Positions 31,580 through 41,267 of a stretch of 64,000 nt of DNA are shown piece after piece; position 1 is the stretch's first letter, and each line of letters opens with the position of its first letter. The DNA lies in the NCBI RefSeq assembly GCF_013248905.1, contig NZ_JABRVS010000001.1, forward strand, positions 1,116,001-1,180,000, in the 5' to 3' direction. The notes beneath the pieces were generated by a model. That model worked only from the letters and a program-made list of their open reading frames with translations, was not told the DNA's origin and did no database searches. Both the position numbers and the translations under genes were made by a program. This DNA is from Shewanella sp. VB17 (GTDB taxonomy: Bacteria > Pseudomonadota > Gammaproteobacteria > Enterobacterales > Shewanellaceae).

Positions 31580-34204
31580 TTAATGGCGCAATGTTTCTTT
31601 CATTTTGACGCATTGAACTTCATCTCGATGGGCTTTTTGCAGACCCTCTTGGCTGATTTGTGATAGTCGACTGCCAATGGGTTTTGTTGTACGTTGTGAA
31701 TAATATTGGTTCATTACCTTTGCTAGAATCGCGATATTTTGGTGATCGCATCGAGTTGGAATTAAGTTGCTCACATAGCGCTGCATAAAATGAGTGTTCT
31801 TACGTTTATCCAGTTCACTTAAGTGCTCAAACCTGAGTTCAGATGTTGCATCGCGAAGCAGCTTTTGCTCTTCAGGATAAAGGTGAGATATGACGGTATT
31901 GAGTATTGAAGGTTTAATCTGCTCATCGCTGTGAATTCGAGTTAACCAGCTCCGTTTTATATTCGCTTCAGGGCGGGAAACATAAGCGGCGATAGAGGCT
32001 ATTTCACCACTTTCTGAAGTGTCTTTTTTTTGCTCGGCTAGCAGTATGCTTTGGCTCTTAATATGATCATAACGATTAATCTGCTTGATCATTTTCCAGC
32101 GTGTCTTTTGATCTAAAGTAAGTCCGTTAATATTGGCTGCTCCTGCTAAAAGTTGTACTAAATGATCAAGAGTTTGAGGGCTGTTGGAAAATAAAATGTA
32201 AGCATTAAACCAGATCTGTTGAAGTTCAGGTTTATCTTGGTAGAACATGGTCTTTCTTAGACTCATCTGTGCTAGTCCTTTGATGGCATGACGAGAGTAA
32301 TTAAGGTGCATAGGTTGCATCAATTGAAGATATTTTTTACTTTTTTTGAGTTGATTTAACACTTGAGTTAGGACTGTTATGTTTTGTTCTTGAGGTAAAT
32401 TGATAAACACTGCGCCTAAATATTGATCTAACGGTAGCTCTCCATCTAAGACACTTTCCCAAAGGCTTTGCCATAACATAGATTTGAGTAATGGATCATC
32501 AATTGAGCTGATTTTAAGCTTAGCGGTTTGGATAGATTTCTCATCGAGTTTAACCTTTGCATAGCCCCAATCTTGATCGTTGGGGTAAACAAGATCTGGG
32601 CAGCGGACACCGACAAGCCTTTTTATATTTGTTTTAGCACCTTGGTAGGTAATGGTGACATCTAAGTTGCGGTGTAATTGCTGCTGACTTTTAATGTACA
32701 AGCTTAATGTTACCTTCTGTTTTCTAAGCGCTGTTTGTGTATTACTTAAAGGTAATTGCAATAAATTAAATGAGGTCACACGATTGTCACTACAACTAAA
32801 ATCAACTTGGATCAGGCTTTCTCCAGTTTGTAGCCAGCTGTTTTGCCAACTACTGAGATCTTGCTGGATTTTTGAGCTTAATTTAGCGATTAAACCATTA
32901 AAATTAATATTTTTTTTACTAGGGTATTGCAATAAATCTATTAGTGAGAGTTTGAGGTTTTCTGCTCCAAACTGATGGGCTAGCTGTCTGAGTATCGCGG
33001 CTCCCTTAAAAGCGTCGGTCAAAGGGTGTAGTCCGGTAGAATAATAAAAGCCAGTTAACTGATCCTGCTCATAGGCAAGATTCTTCTGATTAAAATATAG
33101 ACTGCGCCAAATCTGAGGGGATGTACTGGTGTTGGTTAAGGCTTGATCTGTCATATAGAGAGCTAGGCTATCTAGTAGAGGATCTGTCGTGACTATTTCT
33201 GTGTTTGAACTGTGAGTAGGAATGATATTACTTAACCATTGTGTGGCTAAAGCAGTGGTAATATTAGTGGCGAATAGTTGTTTATTCATGTCTGTTAGGT
33301 TGCTGTTGAGCATCATGTCTTTTTCAGTAAAACGAGTTACTCCAGCATCAAGATCACCATTGAAAAAAGATGGGCTAATAATTTGATCATATTTTTCATA
33401 TGGGTAGGGAATATCGAAATGCTCATTGAAATAGTTAAATATTATTTTTGTATAGGAAAGCCATAAACGAGTGTTGATAGAGCTGTGAACTGATGGTAAG
33501 GAAAGCAGTCTAAGTTTTATTTTACTAAAATCCGCTAGGCTTATTTTGAAAGGGCCGGCATAGATAGGCAATTGACCTGCAGTTATTTTAGGACTTTTTG
33601 GAAACTGCCAAAGCTTTACAGTCCCAGTCGTTATGACATTCGTTTCTTTCATTGTGGTAACAACAACCCAAGATTTAGGGGCCGTGATATTCAATTGATA
33701 ATTGGCTTTGAGTGAGGTTTGCGGGAAGAGAGGAAATAATTGGCTCGTATCGCCTTCTTTAAAATTTGAATATAAGTACACTTGCTGATTATTTAGATCG
33801 ACATAATGTGCTAACCCGTCATCCTTTTTAAGGGTTCCTGAGTAACTAATTTCAAGTGTGTTACTGCCTGTATTGAGTAATTTTTGGCTTAAAGTGAGGT
33901 GTTGACCATCATAATTGGGGTAGATCTTATGACCATTGATACTGAAAGAATTCACTTGAACGTGCTTAAGTACTAGGCTGAGTGGCTTATTGGCATTTTT
34001 GAGAGAGAAATCGATTTTACTTACAGCACTAAATTTAGGTTCGTTACTGACAAATAGTGTTAACTCATAGTATACGTCTGAAATTTGAGATGAGGGAGAT
34101 TCTTGTCGCTGTGGATCATTTAAATCGTCTCCAGCCTCTGCTTTAATTACACCGCTTAGTAATGTGATAAAAGTGACAAGTGAGATCAAGCAGATACGCA
34201 GCAT
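31580..34204 (-). CDS. Secreted M1-aminopeptidase-like protein lacking the zinc site
   Basis: About 874 residues with a signal peptide (MLRICLISLVTFITLLSGV, cleavage near KAEA). The N-terminal beta domain, the central region and the long helical C-terminal half follow the M1 aminopeptidase plan. At the place of the GAMEN exopeptidase motif the text is GDLDAGVTRF, and at the place of HExxHxWxGN it is TTALATQWLSN. Both zinc histidines and the catalytic glutamate are absent, so a metallopeptidase activity is unlikely. A TTG at 34210 has a better-spaced AGGAA site, so the start could be two codons earlier. It may be a binding or scaffold protein. Confidence 0.75.
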   Translation of the reverse strand: MLRICLISLVTFITLLSGVIKAEAGDDLNDPQRQESPSSQISDVYYELTLFVSNEPKFSAVSKIDFSLKNANKPLSLVLKHVQVNSFSINGHKIYPNYDGQHLTLSQKLLNTGSNTLEISYSGTLKKDDGLAHYVDLNNQQVYLYSNFKEGDTSQLFPLFPQTSLKANYQLNITAPKSWVVVTTMKETNVITTGTVKLWQFPKSPKITAGQLPIYAGPFKISLADFSKIKLRLLSLPSVHSSINTRLWLSYTKIIFNYFNEHFDIPYPYEKYDQIISPSFFNGDLDAGVTRFTEKDMMLNSNLTDMNKQLFATNITTALATQWLSNIIPTHSSNTEIVTTDPLLDSLALYMTDQALTNTSTSPQIWRSLYFNQKNLAYEQDQLTGFYYSTGLHPLTDAFKGAAILRQLAHQFGAENLKLSLIDLLQYPSKKNINFNGLIAKLSSKIQQDLSSWQNSWLQTGESLIQVDFSCSDNRVTSFNLLQLPLSNTQTALRKQKVTLSLYIKSQQQLHRNLDVTITYQGAKTNIKRLVGVRCPDLVYPNDQDWGYAKVKLDEKSIQTAKLKISSIDDPLLKSMLWQSLWESVLDGELPLDQYLGAVFINLPQEQNITVLTQVLNQLKKSKKYLQLMQPMHLNYSRHAIKGLAQMSLRKTMFYQDKPELQQIWFNAYILFSNSPQTLDHLVQLLAGAANINGLTLDQKTRWKMIKQINRYDHIKSQSILLAEQKKDTSESGEIASIAAYVSRPEANIKRSWLTRIHSDEQIKPSILNTVISHLYPEEQKLLRDATSELRFEHLSELDKRKNTHFMQRYVSNLIPTRCDHQNIAILAKVMNQYYSQRTTKPIGSRLSQISQEGLQKAHRDEVQCVKMKETLRH

Positions 34205-34312
34205 ATCCAAAGCTAATTTCCTATATCATTATTATTTTGCTTAGATTACTCGATTTAGTCAGGTGAGACTATATAAAAAGCTAGCGAGAAATGAGTCTGT
34301 TTTTTTGGATTC

Positions 34313-34346
34313 AATAATGCCAATCGTGGAGTCGATTGGCATTATT
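34313..34346 (-). terminator. Perfect hairpin after lpoB
   Basis: AATAATGCCAATCG and CGATTGGCATTATT are 14-bp perfect complements around a 6-nt loop. It lies 40 bp beyond the lpoB stop and before the M1-like gene. It lacks a long T-run, so it may act as a processing or Rho-assisted end. Confidence 0.65.
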
Positions 34347-34385
34347 ATTTAAGCTGTCAATGTTTAACTGAACAGTGAGATAAAA

Positions 34386-34979
34386 TTATAGACCGAGAAA
34401 AGATTTAGATTTTACTTTACGGATCTCTTTTTCATCAGACCATTCGATGAGGCCTGTTTCCAGATCCATAAGACGCATGGTCATCTTGTAGTAAACATCC
34501 TTGGTGCTTCCGTCCTGCTTAACGATGCTTGAAAGGTTACCGTAAAGCATATATTGAGCACCAATTTGGCGACCAAAACTGATAGCAGTAGATGGGTCGA
34601 CCATACCTGCATTGTTTTGGTAATCTAGCTGCTTGCGTACCGAATCGACTTTAGTCATGTCGATAAAGCGAAACTTACCCGATCTAAGTAGTTTGTTGCT
34701 GATTGAGTCAGTCACTGATTCAGTATCAATATGCTCTGAGGTCTTATTTTTAATTTTATCGACAAAAATGATTGGTCGATCGTTGGCTGTTAATACCATG
34801 ACAGGTGGAAAGGTCAGCATGCTGTCGACCATTTTAGCTGCAATCGCTTGTAAATCCGTTGAACCAAAGTTTTCATTGACGGTTTCTACTTCTGTAGCAT
34901 CCCCGTACTCAACTTTTGATTGACAACCAGCGAGACCAATTGTCGCTGCTAGTAAAAAAATCAGTTTAGCATGTTTCAT
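34386..34979 (-). CDS. lpoB: Penicillin-binding protein activator LpoB
   Basis: About 197 residues with lipobox LAGC. The C-terminal domain, with RPIIFVDKIKNKTSEHIDTESVTDSI and AQYMLYGNLSSI, matches LpoB. LpoB spans the periplasm from the outer membrane to activate PBP1b. The ATG at 34979 is preceded by GGAA at 6 nt; a longer frame starting at 34991 lacks such a site. It lies 21 bp downstream of the COG3014 gene and is probably cotranscribed with it. Confidence 0.92.
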   Translation of the reverse strand: MKHAKLIFLLAATIGLAGCQSKVEYGDATEVETVNENFGSTDLQAIAAKMVDSMLTFPPVMVLTANDRPIIFVDKIKNKTSEHIDTESVTDSISNKLLRSGKFRFIDMTKVDSVRKQLDYQNNAGMVDPSTAISFGRQIGAQYMLYGNLSSIVKQDGSTKDVYYKMTMRLMDLETGLIEWSDEKEIRKVKSKSFLGL

Positions 34980-35000
34980 AGTGAGTTCCATTGATGTTGA

Positions 35001-36368
35001 TTATATGATTATTGAATAAAAACGGGTGTAATTACCAGTGTCTATTATCCAAACCAGTGTCGTTCTTCCGCTCTTTATCTCTATATTACTTGGAATTGAG
35101 GTATCAAGCTTGAGTGAATACTGACCTTGATCAAGATAAGATCGTGCTATTTGAGCTTGTTTTGGTAACGTTAGCCAGCTGCGTCGATCAGCCTGCTCTG
35201 TGACAACATTGAAGATTTGCATCGCAATAGCGCCAAAATCTGTTTCATTTTTTCTGGATTTTGAATCACTGCGTACGTTCCGTGCCATTTCAGATTTTGC
35301 ATATACCCTAGCTGCTTGGCGCATTAATGCTGCAGGCAATTCCTCTTTGAGCGCGGTTAGCGCGAGTGCATCTATATTGGCTATTGGTGATGCGGTTAAT
35401 GTTTTTCCTAAACCGGTTATTTTCCCTTTAGTGACGGGATGAGAGTGAAAAGAATATGTGGCTAATGAGGCTGTTTGCCAATTGTCGTTGATGCGAAACG
35501 GAACGGTTAAACTTTGTTTTTCATCCACAAAGCCACGTTCGACGAGTATGATCACTTCTCCTTGGTCTTTTTTAGCTAGTTTAGTCTTACCCCAACGTTT
35601 TTCAAATTCATCCGCTTGAGGCATAGAGAGTTGTTTTGCTAGTCTGACTAAATCTTTTTGAAGATAAGCGTTATGAGGTGAGATCTGTGCTGCTTTTCGG
35701 TAGTCGATAAATGCATCGTTTGGCTCGCCAAGTACCTCATGCAGAACTCCTGTGATGTAATAGCTATAGGCATTTAAAAATGAGCTGCTGACGCTACCAG
35801 CTGCTTGGTCTAGCTTGTCCATTTCAGCGTCGATAGTCCCATTTGCGATAGCCTGAACGGATTCGTTTGATTTCTGATATCTTGCCTGTTCAGAGCTCTG
35901 TAAGTTGTTACTTCGCCTGACTTCAACTAAAGCGCCTTCTTGATCACCACTTAATAGATAGTTTAGCGCTTGATACTGATGCAACATTATCCTTTCATAA
36001 CCTGGCCCACGGTAGGGGATCACATTATCATTGAGGAATAAACTACTGGTGGTCGCACCCACATCTGAAGCGCTAAGCGTGGCTTTATCATCAAATTTTA
36101 AATAAGCAGATACGGCATGTTGGTAGTAAATTTTACTGGCTTCAAAATCACCTGCTATTTGAGCGACTCTTCCAGCCTCTTGAGCATAAAGAAGACCATC
36201 AGCTCCTGAGATATTATCGGCGATACCATCTGCTGCTTTTATCGGCTCATTGGTATTTAATTGGGCTTTTACTGGTGCTATTTGCGATGGGTAGTTAATG
36301 AAAATACTGTTAAATGCGCAGCCAGTTAGTGACAAGCTGAACACTGTGATCAGTAGCCAATTTTTCAT
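35001..36368 (-). CDS. COG3014-family TPR-like lipoprotein
   Basis: 455 residues, lipobox LTGC at Cys17. The N-terminal half is helical, with TPR-like repeats (YYQHAVSAYLKFDD, AFIDYRKAAQISPHNAYLQKDL). The C-terminal half is beta-rich (GEVIILVERGFVDEKQSLTVPFRI). The family is uncharacterised but repeatedly found next to lpoB in Vibrio and Shewanella relatives. In those clusters a YcfL-like gene is often also present; here I see none. A role in LpoB or PBP1b function is inferred from context only. Confidence 0.85.
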   Translation of the reverse strand: MKNWLLITVFSLSLTGCAFNSIFINYPSQIAPVKAQLNTNEPIKAADGIADNISGADGLLYAQEAGRVAQIAGDFEASKIYYQHAVSAYLKFDDKATLSASDVGATTSSLFLNDNVIPYRGPGYERIMLHQYQALNYLLSGDQEGALVEVRRSNNLQSSEQARYQKSNESVQAIANGTIDAEMDKLDQAAGSVSSSFLNAYSYYITGVLHEVLGEPNDAFIDYRKAAQISPHNAYLQKDLVRLAKQLSMPQADEFEKRWGKTKLAKKDQGEVIILVERGFVDEKQSLTVPFRINDNWQTASLATYSFHSHPVTKGKITGLGKTLTASPIANIDALALTALKEELPAALMRQAARVYAKSEMARNVRSDSKSRKNETDFGAIAMQIFNVVTEQADRRSWLTLPKQAQIARSYLDQGQYSLKLDTSIPSNIEIKSGRTTLVWIIDTGNYTRFYSIII

Positions 36369-36517
36369 AGTTGTGCCTTAAGTAGCCTGACTTGTCGCAT
36401 GCTTTTCCTTTATATATTATGCTGTATGGAGCACGATATCTTTAGTTTAACCTTATATCAAAACATAATAAAATTGAATTAATGCTGACTCAGAGTGATT
36501 GAAGTCAGCGTTCGTGA

Positions 36518-36730
36518 TTAATAATGAGGTGGGGGGGACTCTTCTGCTTGATTCGCTATGTTGCTGGGTTCTACGGTTTGTAGTTTGCTGATAAGCAACC
36601 GTAATTGGTGCTGCTGTTCGGCAAGTAGATCATTTAATTTTATCACTTGCTGGTCAAGTTCTTCGATAATACTGTCTTGAAAAGCCAGTTTCATCTCCAG
36701 ATTTTCGACTCTTTGTGCTAATAGTTCCAT
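36518..36730 (-). CDS. slyX: SlyX family protein
   Basis: About 70 residues: an N-terminal heptad-rich coiled coil ([25 protein letters not shown]) and the conserved PPPHY C-terminus. Function is unknown; it is commonly adjacent to fkpA and slyD. I use the ATG at 36730, with AGAGG just upstream; a longer frame to 36760 would overlap the preceding gene. Confidence 0.93.
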   Translation of the reverse strand: MELLAQRVENLEMKLAFQDSIIEELDQQVIKLNDLLAEQQHQLRLLISKLQTVEPSNIANQAEESPPPHY

Positions 36731-36738
36731 TTTTACCT

Positions 36739-37695
36739 CTAATGGACAGGTACGGGCCAAGTTTCGATTAGCCCGTTGCTGCTGATACTAATGATTTGAT
36801 TCATGCCTTTGCTTGCGACAGAGTATACAACGGCTCCTTTCATTTGTGCATGTTTGCTTCGCTGAATTTGCCATTTAGCCAGTTTTACCCCCGTTTTTGT
36901 TTGCCACAATATGATTTCTCTTGCTGGTGTGCCAGTTATTAGCTGAGTATCATCATTAGAGAAGCGAGCTGCAGAGAAGTTCATTTTTCTTCGCTGAATG
37001 TTTAATTTGCTAATTTGTTGCCCATTATGATTATTCATAATGAGGGCATTATTGGTACTATCACCAATAAAAGCACGGGTTCCACTGCTATTTAACAGAA
37101 CTTTCATCACTCGATTGTCAAATTGCCAATCATGTATTGGTTGCCCTGTTGTGGGGTTCCATAGTATCGCATGTTTATCGTTCGCGCCTGTTAACGCAAG
37201 TTGTCCATCCGAGGATAGAGAGACGCTATTCACTTTTTCGGAATGGCCTAAGAATTTAATGAGGGTGCGATCGGGGTGAAGAGACATAACGCTCCCATCG
37301 TTTAAGCCAATTAAAAGAGCACTGTTGTTGGCTACATCGACACTCTGTCCGGTAGAAGGAAGTGACCACCAGCCTAACGAGTGTCCATCAGATATGCGCC
37401 ATAGACCCACTGAGTCTCTTGTTAGGGTGGCAGCATAAAGCTGATTTTCTGAAATACTAGTATCAATAGCACTTGTGTTACCTTTACCATGTTTCCATGT
37501 AAATATCTGTGTTTTGGTCTGTAAATTCCATAACTGTATTCCACTACTTGCTGTGCTAATTAAGGCTAAATTACCTTGGGAAGAAAGGCTTGCATCATAG
37601 GTAGGTTCGAAAATTAACTTCTGTGTATCTACTGCTTGCTGCTGGCAAGCGGATAAAATAAAAGTACAAAAAACGATCGAAAGAATGTCTTTCAT
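36739..37695 (-). CDS. WD40-repeat lipoprotein
   Basis: 318 residues with lipobox LSAC followed by Gln-rich residues. At least six repeats of WD40 type can be seen, for example [47 protein letters not shown] and [19 protein letters not shown]. It is expected to be a seven-bladed propeller held in the outer membrane. The partner is unknown. Its stop lies 8 nt before the slyX start, so they form one transcript. Confidence 0.85.
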   Translation of the reverse strand: MKDILSIVFCTFILSACQQQAVDTQKLIFEPTYDASLSSQGNLALISTASSGIQLWNLQTKTQIFTWKHGKGNTSAIDTSISENQLYAATLTRDSVGLWRISDGHSLGWWSLPSTGQSVDVANNSALLIGLNDGSVMSLHPDRTLIKFLGHSEKVNSVSLSSDGQLALTGANDKHAILWNPTTGQPIHDWQFDNRVMKVLLNSSGTRAFIGDSTNNALIMNNHNGQQISKLNIQRRKMNFSAARFSNDDTQLITGTPAREIILWQTKTGVKLAKWQIQRSKHAQMKGAVVYSVASKGMNQIISISSNGLIETWPVPVH

Positions 37696-37858
37696 GAACT
37701 TACTCCAGAAAATATTGTCTTTAGTCCAAGGAAAATACAGTTATTCTGAAAATGAGACTTCAGTAATGTAATTGGAATATCATATTTAACTAGTATAAAG
37801 TGGTTGTCCTAATAGAGTAAGATTATTGTAACTAAGAGAAGATGCTGAGGAAGCTTTA

Positions 37859-38647
37859 ATGAAATCAATTTATAAAATATCACTGGTTGCGTTGGCCGTT
37901 ATTGGCCTGTCTGCTTGTAATCAGCAACAAAAAACAACTGAAACTGCTGCCAATGTTGAATTGACAACAGAAGTACAGAAACAAGCTTACAGTGTTGGAG
38001 CATCGATTGGTAAGTATATGTCAGGTCATATCAAAGAGCAGGAAGAACTAGGCTTACCTGTTGACCGTAGTCTTATTATTTCAGGTTTTAGCAATGGTTT
38101 GAATGATGAGCTAAAGCTGACCGAAGAAGAAATGCAGACTTTATTACAAAGTCTGGATGAAGAGTTAAATGAAAAGCGCCAGGCTCAAGCTACTGTTCTA
38201 GCTGAAAAAGCACTAACAGAAAGCAAAGCTTTCTTAGATGCTAATAAGGTGAAAGAGGGGGTCGTGACAACTGAATCTGGTCTTCAGTATGAAGTCTTGA
38301 CTCCAGGTACAGGCGAGAAACCCAAAGCTGAAGATACTGTTGAAGTTCATTATGTCGGCACATTAACTGACGGTACTGAGTTCGATAGTTCTGTTGCACG
38401 CGGTGAGTCAGCTAAGTTTCCACTGAATCGCGTTATTCCTGGCTGGACTGAGGGTGTTCAGTTAATGCCTGTTGGTGCTAAGTATAAGTTTGTGGTTCCT
38501 GCTGAACTTGCTTACGGTGAGCGTGATACAGGAACAATTCCTGCAAACTCTACGCTAGTATTTGAAGTTGAGCTTCTCTCTATTGAGAAAGCAGCAGACG
38601 TTGCTGCACCTACAGCCAATGCAGCTCCTGAATCAAAAGCTCACTAA
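37859..38647 (+). CDS. fkpA: FKBP-type peptidyl-prolyl isomerase (FkpA-like lipoprotein)
   Basis: 262 residues, with a lipobox (GLSAC) instead of the plain signal peptide of E. coli FkpA. The helical dimerisation domain (about 35-140) is followed by the FKBP domain (about 145-250), with [38 protein letters not shown] and [23 protein letters not shown]. It acts as a periplasmic folding helper. It is divergent from the WD40-slyX unit. The start ATG has a GAGGAAG site. Confidence 0.93.
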   Translation: MKSIYKISLVALAVIGLSACNQQQKTTETAANVELTTEVQKQAYSVGASIGKYMSGHIKEQEELGLPVDRSLIISGFSNGLNDELKLTEEEMQTLLQSLDEELNEKRQAQATVLAEKALTESKAFLDANKVKEGVVTTESGLQYEVLTPGTGEKPKAEDTVEVHYVGTLTDGTEFDSSVARGESAKFPLNRVIPGWTEGVQLMPVGAKYKFVVPAELAYGERDTGTIPANSTLVFEVELLSIEKAADVAAPTANAAPESKAH

Positions 38648-38670
38648 TTTGAGTTTGATTACCTGAAAAT

Positions 38671-38697
38671 AAAGGACGCTAAGACGTCCTTTATTTT
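38671..38697 (+). terminator. Terminator after fkpA
   Basis: AAAGGACG-CTAAGA-CGTCCTTT followed by ATTTTTG. An 8-bp stem placed 24 nt after the stop. Confidence 0.85.
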
Positions 38698-38830
38698 TGC
38701 TTATTATTAATCATTTACCTTTATTCTCTCAGTTATTTTGTCATTTGCTAACAGTATTTTTTCGTTTTAATTACCTATCTTATCTCCCATTGAGTTAAAA
38801 TAATAATAGACATGTAGTAAGGTCAATATT

Positions 38831-39205
38831 ATGGAATATGAATTTCGACGAAATACCTTAACTGGTACTGTACTTGCTAACTTTAGTATGGGTCATGAAG
38901 CGTTAGGCTTTTGGTTCGCAGAAGAGTTGGGAGAAAATGAAGAGAAGTACGATAAAATCTATCAGATAGTGGTTAAATTACAATCAAATCAGTTGATTCA
39001 TTGGTGCTTGGTAGGTAAAGCGTTATCTATAGAGTTAGATACTGAACAAGTCAGAATTTTTGCCAATGAGCTTGAAAATGGTGAAGTGTGTGAACTTGAA
39101 GACGCAATGTCTTTTTATGATGGCGAGTCAGAGGCATTTTGTGGTTTAGAGGATTTTTTATCAGCACTTCAAAGCTGGCACTCTTTTTTAAATGAAAATC
39201 ATTGA
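38831..39205 (+). CDS. yacL: UPF0231 family protein YacL
   Basis: 124 residues, start MEYEFRRN. It matches E. coli YacL in SMGHEALGFWFAEE, the central hydrophobic block and the C-terminal YDGESEAFCGLEDFLSAL. Acidic, cytoplasmic, of unknown function. It is monocistronic. Confidence 0.9.
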   Translation: MEYEFRRNTLTGTVLANFSMGHEALGFWFAEELGENEEKYDKIYQIVVKLQSNQLIHWCLVGKALSIELDTEQVRIFANELENGEVCELEDAMSFYDGESEAFCGLEDFLSALQSWHSFLNENH

Positions 39206-39838
39206 ATTAATTAAAATTTAATAGACAATTTGCGATTGTTGAATTGTGCACAGATGGCATCTATGCACATTAGCATTTTTCTCTCCTTGTTTGCCTTTTA
39301 ATCCCTCCACATCATTCCAATATGCAGAATGTAGTATGTTGAAAAGTGACAGCGTCAGTCGTTGCTAATTCCTCTTTGGCCCTCACTGCTGAAGTAACGG
39401 CTTCATAGCTCAAACTTTGTACCTCCATAGAGGAATGAAGTGTCTTATTCTGATAGAAAAACAAGCTTTCATTCAACACCTTTTGATTCAATATTAATTC
39501 GCCACACATTTTTACGATGCTCCCTTATTTTTTGGCTGCACTAATCATGTGCATCTAAATTTAATGTGCACTGATAGGGTGCGAAAATGTTGATTATTTC
39601 TTTGTTGCAAACATTCTAAAGTATTAAAAAATATAGGTTTGTAACTCTGGCCTAATGCTTGAATTAGATGTTAATAACCGTACATAGTAATGCTGGTTAA
39701 GGAGAAGGGGTGCATTGGTCAGTGTGATTATTAAGCCGTATAGATTAATACTGTATGTGAAATTATAGCGGAAGTGGCATTAAAAGCATGACGCTGAACT
39801 CGAATGGCTTATTCGTATCTGTACGAGGAGATTTGACA
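39206..39838. other. Intergenic region between yacL and amt
   Basis: About 630 bp of AT-rich sequence. One doubtful minus-strand ORF (39312-39509) is listed separately. The promoter of amt must be here, but I could not find a good sigma-54 site: TGGCAT and GCAT at 39775-39789 are spaced two bases too closely. Confidence 0.4.
39312..39509 (-). CDS. Possible small hypothetical protein (65 aa)
   Basis: A 65-codon frame without recognisable motif (begins MCGELILNQKV). AGGGAG lies 10 nt upstream of the ATG, slightly too far. The composition is protein-like but there is no independent support. It may equally be chance. Confidence 0.25.
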   Translation of the reverse strand: MCGELILNQKVLNESLFFYQNKTLHSSMEVQSLSYEAVTSAVRAKEELATTDAVTFQHTTFCILE

Positions 39839-39863
39839 ATGAAACATTTTAGAGGAGGGTGTG

Positions 39864-41114
39864 ATGGAAGATTTACTTCAGTTAGGGGTGACAGTATCTG
39901 AATTAAGGTTTGCCTTAGATACATTTTATTTGTTGATTTCCGGTGCGCTGGTGATGTGGATGGCTGCAGGTTTTGCCATGTTAGAGGCGGGCTTAGTGAG
40001 ATCAAAAAATACGACAGAAATTTTAACAAAGAACGTATGTTTATATTCGATTGCTTGCATTATGTATCTAATCATAGGATATAACATCATGTATGTCGGT
40101 AATACCGAAGGAGGGTGGTTACCTTCTATGGGAATTTTGATCGGTGATCAAATTAGTGAGGCTGAACATGCATTAGAATCTGATTTCTTCTTTCAGGTTG
40201 TGTTTGTTGCTACTGCGATGTCTATCGTTTCTGGTGCGGTAGCGGAACGTATGAAATTGTGGGCTTTTTTAGCTTTTTCGGTGGTGATGACTGGGGTTAT
40301 TTATCCTATTGAAGGGTACTGGACTTGGGGGGGAGGTTTTCTTTCTAAAGCGGGATTTGTTGATTTTGCGGGGAGCGGTATTGTTCATATGGCTGGTGCA
40401 GCCGCCGCCATTGCTGGTGTGTTATTACTTGGTGCTCGAAAAGGAAAATACGGTATAAATGGGCAGGTTAATCCGATCCCTGGTTCAAACTTACCAATGG
40501 CGACATTAGGTATGTTTATTTTATGGATGGGATGGTTTGGTTTTAACGGTGGTTCGCAGTTATTGGTTTCTAATGCTGAAAGTGCCACTGCCGTTGCTAG
40601 GATTTTTCTTAATACCAATTCTGCTGCAGCATTTGGTGCCGTGTCATCATTAATAGTATGTAAATTCATATGGGGTAAGGCGGATTTAACGATGATTTTA
40701 AACGGTGTGTTGGCAGGGCTTGTAGCGATTACTGCTGATCCTTTCTCGCCTTCTTTGATGATGGCAGGTGCCATAGGTTTATTTGCTGGTGGTTTAGTCA
40801 TTTTTTCGATTGTTACGTTAGATCGTATTAAAATTGATGATCCTGTTGGGGCTATTTCGGTTCATGGTGTTGCAGGTTTTTTGGGGTTAATGTTGGTGCC
40901 TATATCAAATAGTAGCGCCACGTTCCTAGGCCAACTCTATGGTGCTGGTGTCATTTTTGTGTGGGTGTTTAGTATGTCTTTTGCTGTTTGGTATGTACTT
41001 AAAATGACGATGGGGATCCGTGTTACTGAGGAGGAGGAATATAATGGAATGGATGCATCCGATTGCGGTATTGATGCTTATCCTGAGTTTGTATCGATAA
41101 AAAGTGCAGGTTAG
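39864..41114 (+). CDS. amt: Ammonium transporter (Amt family)
   Basis: About 416 residues and some eleven membrane segments. The Amt signature is clear: MLEAGLVRSKNTTEI near the start, the first pore histidine in GSGIVHMAGAAAAIAGV, the second in GAISVHGVAGFLG, and the FNGGSQL region. It conducts ammonium. Usually a glnK gene precedes amt; here none is present. ATG at 39864 follows AGAGGAGGG at suitable spacing; the GTG at 39861 is too close to it. Confidence 0.95.
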   Translation: MEDLLQLGVTVSELRFALDTFYLLISGALVMWMAAGFAMLEAGLVRSKNTTEILTKNVCLYSIACIMYLIIGYNIMYVGNTEGGWLPSMGILIGDQISEAEHALESDFFFQVVFVATAMSIVSGAVAERMKLWAFLAFSVVMTGVIYPIEGYWTWGGGFLSKAGFVDFAGSGIVHMAGAAAAIAGVLLLGARKGKYGINGQVNPIPGSNLPMATLGMFILWMGWFGFNGGSQLLVSNAESATAVARIFLNTNSAAAFGAVSSLIVCKFIWGKADLTMILNGVLAGLVAITADPFSPSLMMAGAIGLFAGGLVIFSIVTLDRIKIDDPVGAISVHGVAGFLGLMLVPISNSSATFLGQLYGAGVIFVWVFSMSFAVWYVLKMTMGIRVTEEEEYNGMDASDCGIDAYPEFVSIKSAG

Positions 41115-41267
41115 CTTAGTTGTAGCGTAGGGATTGGTGGCTTCACTTTTTAGTAGACTAGCAGTACCAGATTAATAGCATAGGTAAGGTTCTATTAGAT
41201 AGTCATTATATTGATTGAATGTGTAATACTTAATGGCATGACTTTTAGTTGTTAAAGTAGGGTTAAG

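Noticed and set aside
39774..39790. Sigma-54 promoter for amt (TGGCAT and GCAT)
   Set aside because: Only 8 bases separate GG and GC, where 10 are required.
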